Source of the DNA: Ciceribacter sp. T2.26MG-112.2
Lineage (GTDB): Bacteria; Pseudomonadota; Alphaproteobacteria; Rhizobiales; Rhizobiaceae
Length of the DNA stretch: 64,000 bases
Direction of reading: 5' to 3'
Assembly (NCBI RefSeq): GCF_900492205.1
Contig: NZ_UEYQ01000002.1
Location: forward strand, 186,001-250,000
The translations under genes were made by a program, and so were the position numbers. The notes beneath the pieces are model-generated. The model ran no database searches and was not told where the DNA came from. It saw only the letters and a list, made by a program, of their open reading frames with translations. This document shows positions 19,575-28,102 of this stretch, one piece after another (the first letter of the stretch is position 1; every line of letters starts with the position of its first letter).

Positions 19575-20480
19575 ATGATCTCCTATGGTACCAATCCGAT
19601 TGCCTGGTCGAACGACGACGATCGCTCGCTTGGCGCCCATATCAGCCTTGAGCGGTGCCTCGACGAAACCGCGATGATCGGCTTCGACGGCATCGAGAAG
19701 GGGCACAAGTTTCCGCAGGATCCGGCCGGCCTCAAGGCCGTGCTCGAGCCGCGCGGCCTGCGCTACGTCTCGGGCTGGCATTCGCTGAACCTGCTCACCC
19801 ACACGATCGAAGAAGAAAAGGCGGCGATGCAGCCGGCGCTCGACCTGCTGAAGGCCATGGGCTCGAAGGTGATCATCGTCTGCGAGACGTCGAATGCCAT
19901 CCACGGCAATGACGCGGTGGCGGTCAACGACCGTCCGAAGCTCTCCGAAGCCGACTGGGCCAGATTCGGCGCCGGCGTCGAGGCGCTGGCCGAATATGCC
20001 GCCGCCCAAGGCATCGCGCTCGTCTATCATCATCACATGGGCACGATCGTCGAGAGCGAAGAGGAGATCGACAAGCTGATGGCCCATACAGGCCCGCATG
20101 CAAAACTCCTGCTCGACACCGGCCATTGCCTGTTCGGCGGCGGCAATCCGGAGCGGGTGGCGAAGAACCACATGCACCGCGTCGGCCACATCCATGCCAA
20201 GAACATCCGGCCGGTGATCGCCCGGCAGGTCCGGGACGAGAACCTCTCCTTCCTCGAAGGCGTTCGCCGCGGCGTGTTCACCGTGCCGGGCGACGCGGAA
20301 GGCGGGGTCGACTTCCTGCCGGTCTTGCGGATCGCCGCCGAGCATGGTTACCAAGGCTGGTTGGTCATCGAGGCGGAGCAGGACCCGGATGTCCGCAATC
20401 CCTTCGAATATCAGAGCCTTGGTTTGAAATCGCTGAAGGCCATGGCCAGGGAGGCCGGGCTGGACAAGGAGACAGCGTGA
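19575..20480 (+). CDS. iolE: Inosose dehydratase (IolE)
   Basis: A 301-residue TIM-barrel enzyme of the xylose isomerase-like superfamily. It removes water from 2-keto-myo-inositol to give the trihydroxycyclohexanedione used by IolD. Typical IolE segments are [56 protein letters not shown] and [12 protein letters not shown], the last supplying metal ligands. ATG 19575 has AAAGAGG upstream and follows iolD by 2 bp. Its stop overlaps the start of the small membrane protein gene by four bases. Confidence 0.93.
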   Translation: MISYGTNPIAWSNDDDRSLGAHISLERCLDETAMIGFDGIEKGHKFPQDPAGLKAVLEPRGLRYVSGWHSLNLLTHTIEEEKAAMQPALDLLKAMGSKVIIVCETSNAIHGNDAVAVNDRPKLSEADWARFGAGVEALAEYAAAQGIALVYHHHMGTIVESEEEIDKLMAHTGPHAKLLLDTGHCLFGGGNPERVAKNHMHRVGHIHAKNIRPVIARQVRDENLSFLEGVRRGVFTVPGDAEGGVDFLPVLRIAAEHGYQGWLVIEAEQDPDVRNPFEYQSLGLKSLKAMAREAGLDKETA

Positions 20481-20719
20481 AATTTCTCGACCCGCAGCAT
20501 CCGTTCTTCAAGCCGCTCTGGCGCCGCATTCTGACCGTCGTCGCGCCGGTGGCCTGGGGCCTCGTCGAGTTCTCGAACGGTGAGGCGGGCTGGGCCATCG
20601 TCTTCATCGGGGCAGCGGCCTATGCGGGTTACGAGTTGTTCCTGGCACCGCAGCCGGCGCCGGGTGAAAAGCCCCAGGCTGACGAGACGGCCAGGGACGA
20701 CAAGGGAGACGAGGGATGA
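20477..20719 (+). CDS. Small membrane protein in the iol operon, function unknown
   Basis: An 80-residue protein starting at GTG 20477, overlapping iolE by GTGA and iolB by ATGA, so it is coupled on both sides. The N-terminal part is basic and hydrophobic ([23 protein letters not shown]). A second hydrophobic segment ([18 protein letters not shown]) follows, so two transmembrane helices are likely. The tail is charged and hydrophilic ([17 protein letters not shown]). I do not recognise a named family. The tight coupling argues that it is a real operon member and may serve inositol uptake or an enzyme at the membrane, but that is inference. Confidence 0.75.
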   Translation: MKFLDPQHPFFKPLWRRILTVVAPVAWGLVEFSNGEAGWAIVFIGAAAYAGYELFLAPQPAPGEKPQADETARDDKGDEG

Positions 20720-21525
20720 ACAATCTGCTGCGCAAGCCGAAGGGTTCCTCCGGCAAGGTGCATGACATCACGCCCGCCGATGCCGGCTGGGGCTATGTCG
20801 GTTTCGGCCTCTATCGGCTGAAAGCCGGCGAGACGGCTTCCGAGCCGACCGGCGAGACAGAGGTCATTCTCGTTCTGGTCGAGGGCAAGGCGCAGATCTC
20901 GGGCGAGGGAAAGGACTTCGGCGAACTGGGCGACCGCATGAGCGTCTTCGAGCGCACGCCGCCGCACTGCGTCTATGTGCCGGCCGGTTCCGACTGGTCG
21001 GCGACGGCCACCACCGACTGCACGCTTGCCGTCTGCACGGCGCCCGCCATGCCCGGCCGCGAGGCGCAGGTGATCGGCCCGGCCGGTATCTCGCTGGTTG
21101 AGCGCGGCAAGGGCGCCAATACCCGCTATATCTATCCGATCGCGATGGAAGATCGTGACGTGGCCGACGCGCTGCTGGTCACGGAAGTGTTCACGCCGTC
21201 GGGCAACTGGTCGTCCTATCCGCCGCACCGCCATGACGAGGACAGGTTTCCCGAGATGACCTATCTTGAGGAGACCTACTATCACCGCCTCAACCCCGCG
21301 CAGGGTTTCGGCTTCCAGCGCGTCTTCACCGAGGATGGATCGCTTGACGAGACCATGGCCGTTTCAGACGGCGACGTTGTGCTGGTGCCCAGGGGGCATC
21401 ACCCCTGCGGCGTGCCCTATGGCTATGAGATGTACTACCTCAACGTCATGGCCGGACCCTTGCGCAAGTGGCGCTTCCAGAACCATCCGGATCACGACTG
21501 GATCTACCAGCGCGACAATCCGTAA
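20716..21525 (+). CDS. iolB: 5-Deoxy-glucuronate isomerase (IolB)
   Basis: A 269-residue cupin-fold enzyme converting 5-deoxy-D-glucuronate to 5-dehydro-2-deoxy-D-gluconate, the IolC substrate. Two cupin modules are visible. The metal-binding segment is WSSYPPHRHDEDRFPEMTYLEETYYHR, with VLVPRGHHPCGVPYGYEMYYLNVMAG near the C terminus. The length is normal for IolB (about 265-275). GGGAGACGAGGG lies in front of ATG 20716, which overlaps the stop of the small membrane protein gene. It completes the iolCDE-x-iolB unit. Confidence 0.94.
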   Translation: MNNLLRKPKGSSGKVHDITPADAGWGYVGFGLYRLKAGETASEPTGETEVILVLVEGKAQISGEGKDFGELGDRMSVFERTPPHCVYVPAGSDWSATATTDCTLAVCTAPAMPGREAQVIGPAGISLVERGKGANTRYIYPIAMEDRDVADALLVTEVFTPSGNWSSYPPHRHDEDRFPEMTYLEETYYHRLNPAQGFGFQRVFTEDGSLDETMAVSDGDVVLVPRGHHPCGVPYGYEMYYLNVMAGPLRKWRFQNHPDHDWIYQRDNP

Positions 21526-21567
21526 GCGCTCAACGACGTTTCAAAATTCGACTTCTGGGAGGAAGAC

Positions 21568-22686
21568 ATGGCGGGACTCGGTATCGGGCTCATCGGCACG
21601 GGCTATATGGGAAAGTGCCACGCACTGGCGTGGAACAACGTGGCGAGCATCTTCGGCGATGTTGAACGTCCGCGCCTCATAACGCTCGCCGAGGTCAATG
21701 CCGAGCTGGCGGCGAAGAAAGCGACTGAGCTCGGCTTTGCCAATTCGACCGGCAACTGGCGCGACCTCCTGTCCGATCCATCGATCGACGTGATTTCGGT
21801 GACCACGCCCAATGCCTTCCACGCCGAGATGGCGATCGCAGCGCTCGAAGCCGGCAAGCATGTCTGGTGCGAAAAGCCGATGGCGCCTGCACTGGCCGAT
21901 GCGATCCGCATGCGTGACGCCGCCGCCCGGTCGGGCAGGGTGGCGGTCATGGGCTACAACTATATCCAGAATCCGATGATCCGCCATATCCGGCGGCTGA
22001 TCGGCGAGGGCGCGATCGGTGCCGTCAACCACGTCCGCGTCGAAATGGATGAGGACTTCATGGCCGACCCGGCCCAGCCCTTCTACTGGAAGAGCGAAGC
22101 CTCGTCCGGCTACGGCGCGCTCGACGATTTCGCCGTGCACCCGCTGTCGCTGCTGTTCACGCTGTTCGGCCATGTCGAGGCGGTGGTGACGGACATGGTG
22201 AAGCCCTACGAGACGCGGCCGCTCACCGGTGGCGGCGAGCGGCCGGTCGAGAACCACGACATTGCCAGCGTGCTTCTGCGCCTCGAGGGCGGCATTTCCG
22301 CCGCGCTGATGGCCAATCGTTCGGCCTGGGGTCGCAAGGGCCGCATCGCCGTGCAGATTTTCGGCTCGGCCGGCTCGATCCTGTTCGACCAGGAACGCAT
22401 GAACGAGTTCCAGCTCTACCAGGCTTCTGGTCGCCCAGAGGAACAGGGCTTCCGTACCATTCTCGCCGCCCCGCATCACAAGCCCTATGACCGCTTCATC
22501 CCGGCGCCCGGTCACGGCCTAGGCTTCAACGACCTGAAGGTCATCGAATGCCGCGAACTGATCGCCGCGATCGGCGGCGACAAGGCGCATGTGATCGGCT
22601 TCGACGACGGCCTCAGGATCGAGCGCAGCGTTCATGCCATGGCACAGTCCTTTGCCGAACAGCGCTGGGTGTCGGTCGAGGAATAG
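21568..22686 (+). CDS. Gfo/Idh/MocA oxidoreductase, probable inositol-related dehydrogenase
   Basis: A 372-residue NAD(P)-dependent dehydrogenase with GTGYMGKCHALAW, the catalytic lysine motif WCEKPMAP, and ALDDFAVHPLSLLFTLFG carrying the D...H pair. It follows iolB by 42 bp with a good ribosome binding site (GGGAGGAAGAC), so it is probably in the same transcript. Such extra genes in iol operons often oxidise other inositol stereoisomers (scyllo- or chiro-inositol) or rhizopine-like compounds. Family membership is clear; the exact substrate is inference. Confidence 0.85.
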   Translation: MAGLGIGLIGTGYMGKCHALAWNNVASIFGDVERPRLITLAEVNAELAAKKATELGFANSTGNWRDLLSDPSIDVISVTTPNAFHAEMAIAALEAGKHVWCEKPMAPALADAIRMRDAAARSGRVAVMGYNYIQNPMIRHIRRLIGEGAIGAVNHVRVEMDEDFMADPAQPFYWKSEASSGYGALDDFAVHPLSLLFTLFGHVEAVVTDMVKPYETRPLTGGGERPVENHDIASVLLRLEGGISAALMANRSAWGRKGRIAVQIFGSAGSILFDQERMNEFQLYQASGRPEEQGFRTILAAPHHKPYDRFIPAPGHGLGFNDLKVIECRELIAAIGGDKAHVIGFDDGLRIERSVHAMAQSFAEQRWVSVEE

Positions 22687-22796
22687 TGTTGCCCCTCTTC
22701 CGGTCCGATTGATCCGCCGTCGCCTTCCGCCCGTAGTCCATGGCAGAGGCGTCGCGGCGGCTGTTCCATGCCTCGCCTTGTCGCGGAGGGTCGATC

Positions 22797-23510
22797 ATGG
22801 AAAGCAAAATTCTGCCGTCGCTCGGGTTCGGCTATCACGCGCTGGTGCTCGGCGCATCGGGCGGCATCGGCTCTGCGTTTCTCAGCGCTTTCGAAGACGA
22901 TCCGGCCTGCGCGCGGGCGACCGGCCTCTCGCGCCGCGACGATGGGTTGGACGTGACTAACGAGGCCTCCGTTACCGCCGCCGCCCAGCGGCTCGAAGGC
23001 GAGGGGTTCAGGTTCGACGCGATCATTTGCGCCACCGGCGCGCTCACCATCGACGGCGTCGGCCCGGAGAAATCGATCCGCGCCATCGAAGCGGATGCGA
23101 TGGCGGCGCAGTTCGCGCTCAATGCCATCGGCCCGGCCCTGGTGCTGAAGCATTTCACCGGCCTGCTGCACCGCGACCGCCGCAGCCTAATGGCATTCCT
23201 GTCGGCGCGGGTCGGATCGATCGGCGACAATCGGCTCGGTGGCTGGATCTCCTACCGCGCCTCCAAGGCTGCGCTGAACCAGATCGTGCGGACCTCAGCA
23301 ATCGAGATCGCCCGCACGCGACCGCAGGCGTTGGTGGCGGCGCTACATCCCGGAACCGTCGCCACCGCGCTTTCCGATCGCTTCTCGGCTGGACACGACC
23401 GGCTCACGCCCGACGACAGCGTGCGGCGCATGCTCGCCGTGCTCGACGGGCTCGATCCGACGGGGAGCGGCGGCTTCTACGCCTATGATGGCCAGATCAT
23501 CCCATGGTGA
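22797..23510 (+). CDS. Short-chain dehydrogenase/reductase (C-factor-like)
   Basis: A 237-residue SDR. The nucleotide-binding motif is LGASGGIGSAF near residue 18. The IICATGAL segment corresponds to the NNAG motif, and the catalytic YxxxK is SYRASKAALNQ. The C-terminal LDPTGSGGFYAYDGQIIPW is typical of the CsgA/C-factor-like SDR group found in many proteobacteria. GCGGAGGG precedes ATG 22797 by six bases; an open frame further upstream has no supporting signal. It is on the same strand as the iol genes after a gap of about 110 bp, so membership in that pathway is uncertain. Confidence 0.82.
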   Translation: MESKILPSLGFGYHALVLGASGGIGSAFLSAFEDDPACARATGLSRRDDGLDVTNEASVTAAAQRLEGEGFRFDAIICATGALTIDGVGPEKSIRAIEADAMAAQFALNAIGPALVLKHFTGLLHRDRRSLMAFLSARVGSIGDNRLGGWISYRASKAALNQIVRTSAIEIARTRPQALVAALHPGTVATALSDRFSAGHDRLTPDDSVRRMLAVLDGLDPTGSGGFYAYDGQIIPW

Positions 23511-23583
23511 CGCGGGGCAGCGGCAGATCCATTTCCCGAGGCCATGCGTAGATGGGCCAGAACCTCACACAGGAGACGCTCCG

Positions 23584-24090
23584 ATGACCAAGACCGGGTC
23601 CATGTTCTTCGCCCTTCTTCTTCCTGTCCTCATGCCCGCCTCCGGCGCCGCTGCTGCCGGGGCTTTCACGCTCGAAGGCTTCTTTGCCGGTAAGAGCAAG
23701 GCAGTCGGCTCGTTCAGCGCCATCAATGGCGTCAAACGCAAGTTCACCGTTGATCTGACAGGCAAATGGGACGGCAAGACGCTGACGCTTAGGGAGGACT
23801 TCGTCTTCGACGACGGCACCCGCGACACCAAGACCTGGCGCTTCGTCAAGACCGGCCCGGCCAGCTATTCCGGAACGCGCGAGGATGTGATCGGCCAAAC
23901 CGAAGTAACGTTCCAGGGCAATGTCGCGCGCTTCAACTATCTCGTCTATCTCGATTCCGCCAGGCAGGCGAACAAGGTCCGCTTCTATGACAAGATGGTC
24001 CTGCGCAGCGATGGTACCGTTCTCAACACCGCGCTGGTGACGAAATTCGGCCTGCCGGTGGCCAAGACCGTGGTCGAGTTCGAGAGGTAA
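23584..24090 (+). CDS. DUF3833-family exported protein
   Basis: A 168-residue protein with a hydrophobic N terminus (SMFFALLLPVLMPASGAAAAG) that looks like a cleavable signal peptide. The body resembles DUF3833: FTLEGFFAGKSKAVGSF, LTLREDFVFDDGTRDTKTW and the C-terminal MVLRSDGTVLNTALVTKFGLPVAK. Many DUF3833 proteins are lipoproteins, but I see no lipobox cysteine here, so this copy is likely soluble in the periplasm. AGGAG lies upstream of ATG 23584. Function unknown. It follows the SDR gene by 73 bp on the same strand. Confidence 0.72.
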   Translation: MTKTGSMFFALLLPVLMPASGAAAAGAFTLEGFFAGKSKAVGSFSAINGVKRKFTVDLTGKWDGKTLTLREDFVFDDGTRDTKTWRFVKTGPASYSGTREDVIGQTEVTFQGNVARFNYLVYLDSARQANKVRFYDKMVLRSDGTVLNTALVTKFGLPVAKTVVEFER

Positions 24091-24141
24091 GGCGGCAGTT
24101 CCGCCACCCTTAAGCGGCAAAGGGCTTTCCTGAAGGAAAAG

Positions 24142-24161
24142 GGCGGCGCCGGGGCGCCGCC
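24142..24161 (-). terminator. Probable terminator of the inositol transporter operon
   Basis: GGCGGCGCC-GG-GGCGCCGCC is a perfect 9-bp stem with a 2-base loop in the gap between the convergent DUF3833 and permease genes. On the minus strand it is followed by CTTTTCCTT, a weak T-run, so it probably ends the minus-strand transporter transcript 29 bp after the permease stop. Confidence 0.55.
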
Positions 24162-24189
24162 AGGTGGCTTTCGCTGTGGGAGTTATCTC

Positions 24190-25218
24190 TCATACCTTGC
24201 GCTTCTTCTGCCGGTAGACGTCGGCGACGACGGCGGTGACGATGATCATGCCCTTGATGATCTCCTGGTAATAGGCGTCGACCCGAAGGAAGGTGAAGCC
24301 GGATGTCATCACGCCGAGGATGATCGTGCCGATTACCGTGCCGGTAATGCGCCCGGCGCCGCCGGCGAGCGAAGTCCCGCCGATGACGGCCGCGGCAATC
24401 GCGTCGAGCTCATACATCACGCCCATGCCGGCCTGCGCGGTCTGGGCGCGGGCGGCGGTCACGACGCCGGCCAGCCCCGCCAGCATGCCGGCGATGGCAT
24501 AGACCTTGATCAGATGGGCTTCGACATTGATGCCCGAGACGCGGGCCGCCTGGACATTGGCGCCGATCGCATAGGTGAACTTGCCGTAGCGGGTATAGCG
24601 CAGCGCAACGTGGAAGATGATCGCGACGACGAGGAAGACCACGACCGGGGCGATGCCAGTGCCGATGAAGATGAAGTCTTCGCTCAGGCCCGAGACCGGC
24701 TGGCCCTTGGTGTACCACTTGGAAATGCCGCGCGCCGTCACCATCATGCCGAGCGTGGCGATGAAGGGCGGGATCTTCGTGCGGGCAATCAACTGGCCGT
24801 TGATGAAGCCGGCGAGCAGACCGACGGCGATGCCGACCGCGATCGGTACGAAGAACGGCATGTCGGTAAGGTTCGGATAAAGCGCGCGCGGCCAGGTCGA
24901 GGCCTGGGCGAAGCTCGCCGAGAACATCGCCGTCATGCCGACGACCGAACCGGAGGAGAGGTCGATGCCGCCGGTGATGATGACCTGGGTCACGCCGACG
25001 GCGATGATGCCGATCACCGAGACCTGCAGGATCATGATCGTCAGCCGCTGCGGGTTCATCAGGAAGCTCTGGCCGACGAACAGCCAGCCGAGCAGTTCGA
25101 AGATCAGCGCAATGCCGACCAGGACGAGAAAGATGTTCGCCTCCGGTGGGATGCTCCGGTGCTGGGTTTTTCCGGTCCTCGGATCGACCTCGTTCTTGGC
25201 CATGGTTTCGCTCTTCAT
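24190..25218 (-). CDS. iatP: Inositol-type sugar ABC transporter permease (IatP-like)
   Basis: A 342-residue BPD_transp_2-family permease with eight or more hydrophobic helices (IFLVLVGIALIFELLGWLFV, LTIMILQVSVIGIIAVGVTQVIITGGIDLSSGSVVG, FIATLGMMVTARGISKWYTKG and others). VITGGIDLSSGSVVG is the family signature of RbsC-like permeases. I chose ATG 25218 (MKSETMAKN), which has GGAGG seven bases upstream. An upstream start (MNLGGEP) is less well placed. With the IatA- and IbpA-like genes upstream on the same strand it forms a complete importer. The link to inositol rests on location and the IolR box at 28043. Confidence 0.8.
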   Translation of the reverse strand: MKSETMAKNEVDPRTGKTQHRSIPPEANIFLVLVGIALIFELLGWLFVGQSFLMNPQRLTIMILQVSVIGIIAVGVTQVIITGGIDLSSGSVVGMTAMFSASFAQASTWPRALYPNLTDMPFFVPIAVGIAVGLLAGFINGQLIARTKIPPFIATLGMMVTARGISKWYTKGQPVSGLSEDFIFIGTGIAPVVVFLVVAIIFHVALRYTRYGKFTYAIGANVQAARVSGINVEAHLIKVYAIAGMLAGLAGVVTAARAQTAQAGMGVMYELDAIAAAVIGGTSLAGGAGRITGTVIGTIILGVMTSGFTFLRVDAYYQEIIKGMIIVTAVVADVYRQKKRKV

Positions 25219-25252
25219 AGGTTCTCCTCCAAGGTTCATGATCGCCGGCAGC

Positions 25253-26791
25253 TCAGCGCGCGGCGAGATCCATCACCTTGATCTGTGTGGCTTCCGCGCG
25301 ATCGAGGAAGCCTGTGACGCGTCCCTCGTGCATGACCATGATCCGGTCGCTCATGCCGAGCACCTCGGGCATTTCGGAGGAGATCATGATCACGGCGACG
25401 CCGTTCTTCGCCATCTCCGTCACCAGCCGGTGGATTTCCGCCTTGGCTCCGACATCGATGCCGCGGGTCGGCTCGTCGAGGATCAGGATGCGTGGATTGG
25501 TGAGCATCCAACGGCCGATCAGCACCTTCTGCTGGTTGCCGCCCGACAGGTTCTCGATCCGCTCGTTCATGTTCGGCGTCTTCACCCGCAGCTTTCGGCA
25601 CATTTCCTCGCATTCGGCCGAAAGGCCGACCTGCTGGACGAAACCATTGCGGACGAACTTGTCCTGCAGGACGGCGAGCTGCATGTTTTCCAGCACGTTG
25701 AGGATCAGCAGGCAGCCGGTCTCCTTGCGGTCCTCGGTCAGAAAAGCCATGCGATGGCGGATCGCTTCCGTGGGGCTAAAGATGTCGACCGGCTTGCCGT
25801 CGATCTCGATCGTGCCGGACGAGGCCGGGGTCACGCCAAAAATCGTCTCGGCGACATTGGAGCGGCCGGAGCCGACGAGGCCGGCGACCCCGAGGATTTC
25901 GCCGGCGCGTACGTCGAACGAGACGTCGTTGAACACGCCGTCGAGCGTCAGGTTCTTGACCGACAGCACGACGTCGCCGAGGGGCACGTCCTCCTTGGGG
26001 AACATCTGGGTGATCTCGCGGCCGACCATCATGCGAATGATGTCGTCGCGCGTCACGTCGGTGGAGGCGTGGGTGCCGATATACTTGCCGTCGCGGAAGA
26101 CCGAGAACTCGTCGGCGATCTCGAAAAGCTCGTTCATCTTGTGGGTGATGTAGACGATGCCGATGCCCTGGTCGCGCAGGCCGCGGATGATCTGGAACAG
26201 GTGGGCGACCTCGCGCTCGGTCAGCGCCGAGGTCGGCTCGTCCATGATCAGCACGTCGGATTCGTAGGAGACCGCCTTGGCGATCTCGACCATCTGCCGG
26301 TTGGCGACCGAGAGTTCGCCGACCTTGGTTTGCGGATGGATGGAAATGTTGAGCCGGTTGAAGAGTTCCGCCGTCTTGCGGTTCATCTCCTTGTGGTCGA
26401 CGAAGCCGAGGCGGGTGAGCGGCTCGCGGCGGATCCAGATGTTTTCCGCCACCGTCATCGGCGCCATCAGGTTCAGTTCCTGGTGGATCATGGCGATGCC
26501 ATTTTCCAGCGCGTCGAGCGGCGATTCCAGCCTGATGTCGACACCCTTCAATCGCACCGTGCCCTTGTCGGGATGGTAGATGCCGGCGAGGATCTTCATC
26601 AGCGTCGATTTGCCGGCGCCGTTTTCGCCCATCAGCGCATGCACGCTGCCGCGCTTCAGCCGGAAGGTCACGTCATCGAGCGCGACGACACCCGGGAACT
26701 CCTTGCGCACGCCCTCGGCCGTCAGCAGGTATTCCGAAGTGGGAACGGCGCCGCTCTTGCGGACCGCGGCCATCGTGGTCGGGCTGACCAT
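25253..26791 (-). CDS. iatA: Inositol-type sugar ABC transporter ATPase (IatA-like)
   Basis: A 512-residue tandem ATPase of the MglA/RbsA type. Domain 1 has Walker [10 protein letters not shown], signature [15 protein letters not shown] and [14 protein letters not shown]. Domain 2 has a degenerate P-loop (GLVGSGRSN), signature [15 protein letters not shown] and [19 protein letters not shown]. This asymmetry is normal for the family. GAGGAGAACTGCC precedes ATG 26791. It lies between the permease and the binding-protein gene, 70 bp downstream of the latter, with a hairpin in the gap. Confidence 0.85.
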   Translation of the reverse strand: MVSPTTMAAVRKSGAVPTSEYLLTAEGVRKEFPGVVALDDVTFRLKRGSVHALMGENGAGKSTLMKILAGIYHPDKGTVRLKGVDIRLESPLDALENGIAMIHQELNLMAPMTVAENIWIRREPLTRLGFVDHKEMNRKTAELFNRLNISIHPQTKVGELSVANRQMVEIAKAVSYESDVLIMDEPTSALTEREVAHLFQIIRGLRDQGIGIVYITHKMNELFEIADEFSVFRDGKYIGTHASTDVTRDDIIRMMVGREITQMFPKEDVPLGDVVLSVKNLTLDGVFNDVSFDVRAGEILGVAGLVGSGRSNVAETIFGVTPASSGTIEIDGKPVDIFSPTEAIRHRMAFLTEDRKETGCLLILNVLENMQLAVLQDKFVRNGFVQQVGLSAECEEMCRKLRVKTPNMNERIENLSGGNQQKVLIGRWMLTNPRILILDEPTRGIDVGAKAEIHRLVTEMAKNGVAVIMISSEMPEVLGMSDRIMVMHEGRVTGFLDRAEATQIKVMDLAAR

Positions 26792-26819
26792 GGCAGTTCT
26801 CCTCTCGCCTCATGCGAGG

Positions 26820-26843
26820 GAATGCGGGCCTTGGCCCGCATTC
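26820..26843 (-). terminator. Intercistronic hairpin between the binding-protein and ATPase genes
   Basis: GAATGCGGGCC-TT-GGCCCGCATTC is an 11-bp perfect stem with a 2-base loop, 19 bp after the binding-protein stop. There is no T-run on the minus strand. It is more likely a 3' mRNA stabiliser or partial attenuator that raises binding-protein yield relative to ATPase and permease, as known for other sugar ABC operons. Confidence 0.55.
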
Positions 26844-26861
26844 CCGTGATCCCCGAAGGGA

Positions 26862-27791
26862 TCAGTTCTTGCTCTGGTAGTCCTTGAGGTTTTCCGGCGT
26901 GACGAGTTCAAAGGGAATGTAGACCTTCTTCTCGACAGCCTCGCCCTTGGCGATCTTCAGGGCCGCGTCCAGGGCTCCCTTGCCCTGGCCGGCAGCGTTC
27001 TGGAACACGGTGACGTCGAGGTCGCCCGCTTCCATGGCGGCAAGCGCGTCCTGGGTGGCGTCGACACCGGCGACGACATAGTCCTTCATGTCCTTGCCGG
27101 CGGCCTTCAGTGCCTGCACGGCGCCGATCGCCATTTCGTCATTATTGGCGATGACGGCGTTGAACTCCAGGCCGCTCGAGAGCCAATTGGTCACCAGGTC
27201 GGCGCCCTGCGTGCGCTGCCAGTTGGCGGTCTGCTCCTCGACGATCTCGATGCCCTTGCATTCGTCTGTGGCGACGACGTCATGGACGGCCTTGGTGCGC
27301 ATGCGGGCGCCCTGGTTGGACAGTTCGCCCATCATCACGACGGCCTTGCCCTTGCCGCCGAGCAGACGGCAGACTTCCTTGGCTTCCAGCGTGCCGGCGA
27401 CGATCTCTTCCGAGGCGACGAAGGACTGCTTGTCCGGCAGTTCGTTGACGTTGACCGGCTCGCGGTTGACATAGACCAGTGGGATGCCGGCATCGGCGGC
27501 GATCTTCGACATGGCGACGGTCGCGTCGGTGTCGACCGGGTTGACGATGATCGCATCGACGCCGGCGGCGATGAAGTTCTGAATCTGGCTCTGCTGCTTG
27601 GCGACGTCGTTCTGCGCGTCTTCGACCTGCAGCGTCACCCCGTCCAGCGTCTTGGCATAATCCTGCATGCCGTTGCGAAGCACGGTCAGGAAGTTGTCGT
27701 CGAACAGTGCCATCGACACGCCGACGGTTTCCGCATGGGCGGCCGTGCTCAACAGAACGGACATGGCGGCGCCCAGAATGAGCTTTCTCAT
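26862..27791 (-). CDS. ibpA: Inositol-type periplasmic binding protein (IbpA-like)
   Basis: A 309-residue exported protein with signal peptide MRKLILGAAMSVLLSTAAHA (20 residues, AHA cleavage). The RbsB/Peripla_BP_4 fold shows VGVSMALFDDNFLTVLRNGMQDYA, NFIAAGVDAIIVNPVDTDATVAM, FNAVIANNDEMAIGAVQALKAAG and YVVAGVDATQDALAAMEAGD. It is the first gene of the minus-strand transporter operon. The IolR-type box 252 bp upstream and its position beside the iol genes support myo-inositol as ligand, as with IbpA-IatA-IatP of Caulobacter. GAGGAGGAG lies in front of the start. Confidence 0.83.
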   Translation of the reverse strand: MRKLILGAAMSVLLSTAAHAETVGVSMALFDDNFLTVLRNGMQDYAKTLDGVTLQVEDAQNDVAKQQSQIQNFIAAGVDAIIVNPVDTDATVAMSKIAADAGIPLVYVNREPVNVNELPDKQSFVASEEIVAGTLEAKEVCRLLGGKGKAVVMMGELSNQGARMRTKAVHDVVATDECKGIEIVEEQTANWQRTQGADLVTNWLSSGLEFNAVIANNDEMAIGAVQALKAAGKDMKDYVVAGVDATQDALAAMEAGDLDVTVFQNAAGQGKGALDAALKIAKGEAVEKKVYIPFELVTPENLKDYQSKN

Positions 27792-28102
27792 GATTTCTCC
27801 TCCTCAAATGGTGCCCGGCTCACCTTCTCCTGCCGGAGATCGGCGTTCGAGCCGACCTGCACTTGTTCCGCGCTCCCGACGCGTCGGATAAAACGGAATG
27901 AATAGACCGCTGATCCTGAAATGCAGATAATTTATTCCATTTATTGGTCGATCCGTCAACGGAGAGATGGTGGCTTGAGCCAATTTTCGGCCATATCCTC
28001 GGAAAGACAGGGGAAATCGCCAGGAGGCGGGCCGCAGTAAATGGAATTTCCATTCCATTTCGCGCGGCGAGCGGCCGAGATCGGGAGGGCTTGGCGCGCC
28101 GG
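27792..28102. other. Promoter region of the inositol transporter operon
   Basis: This 311-bp gene-free stretch separates the binding-protein gene from the IolI-like gene; both are on the minus strand. It holds a perfect IolR-type box at 28043-28056 and an AT-rich patch at 27920-27950 that could carry the promoter. No small gene with a credible start was seen. Confidence 0.55.
28043..28056. promoter_or_regulatory. Perfect IolR-type box upstream of the inositol transporter
   Basis: GGAA-TTTCCA-TTCC is an exact GGAA-N6-TTCC match, embedded in ATGGAATTTCCATTCCAT, which adds further half-sites. It lies upstream of the ibpA-like gene and just downstream of the iolI-like gene. It is the best IolR site in the window and ties transporter expression to the iol operon. 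Confidence 0.6.

Noticed and set aside
22633..23171. Minus-strand frames opposite the SDR gene
   Set aside because: They are antisense to the SDR with its intact GASGGIGSAF and YRASK motifs.
27280..27905. Frames on both strands over the inositol-binding protein gene
   Set aside because: They overlap a well-supported exported binding protein with signal peptide and family motifs; composition is typical of shadow frames.
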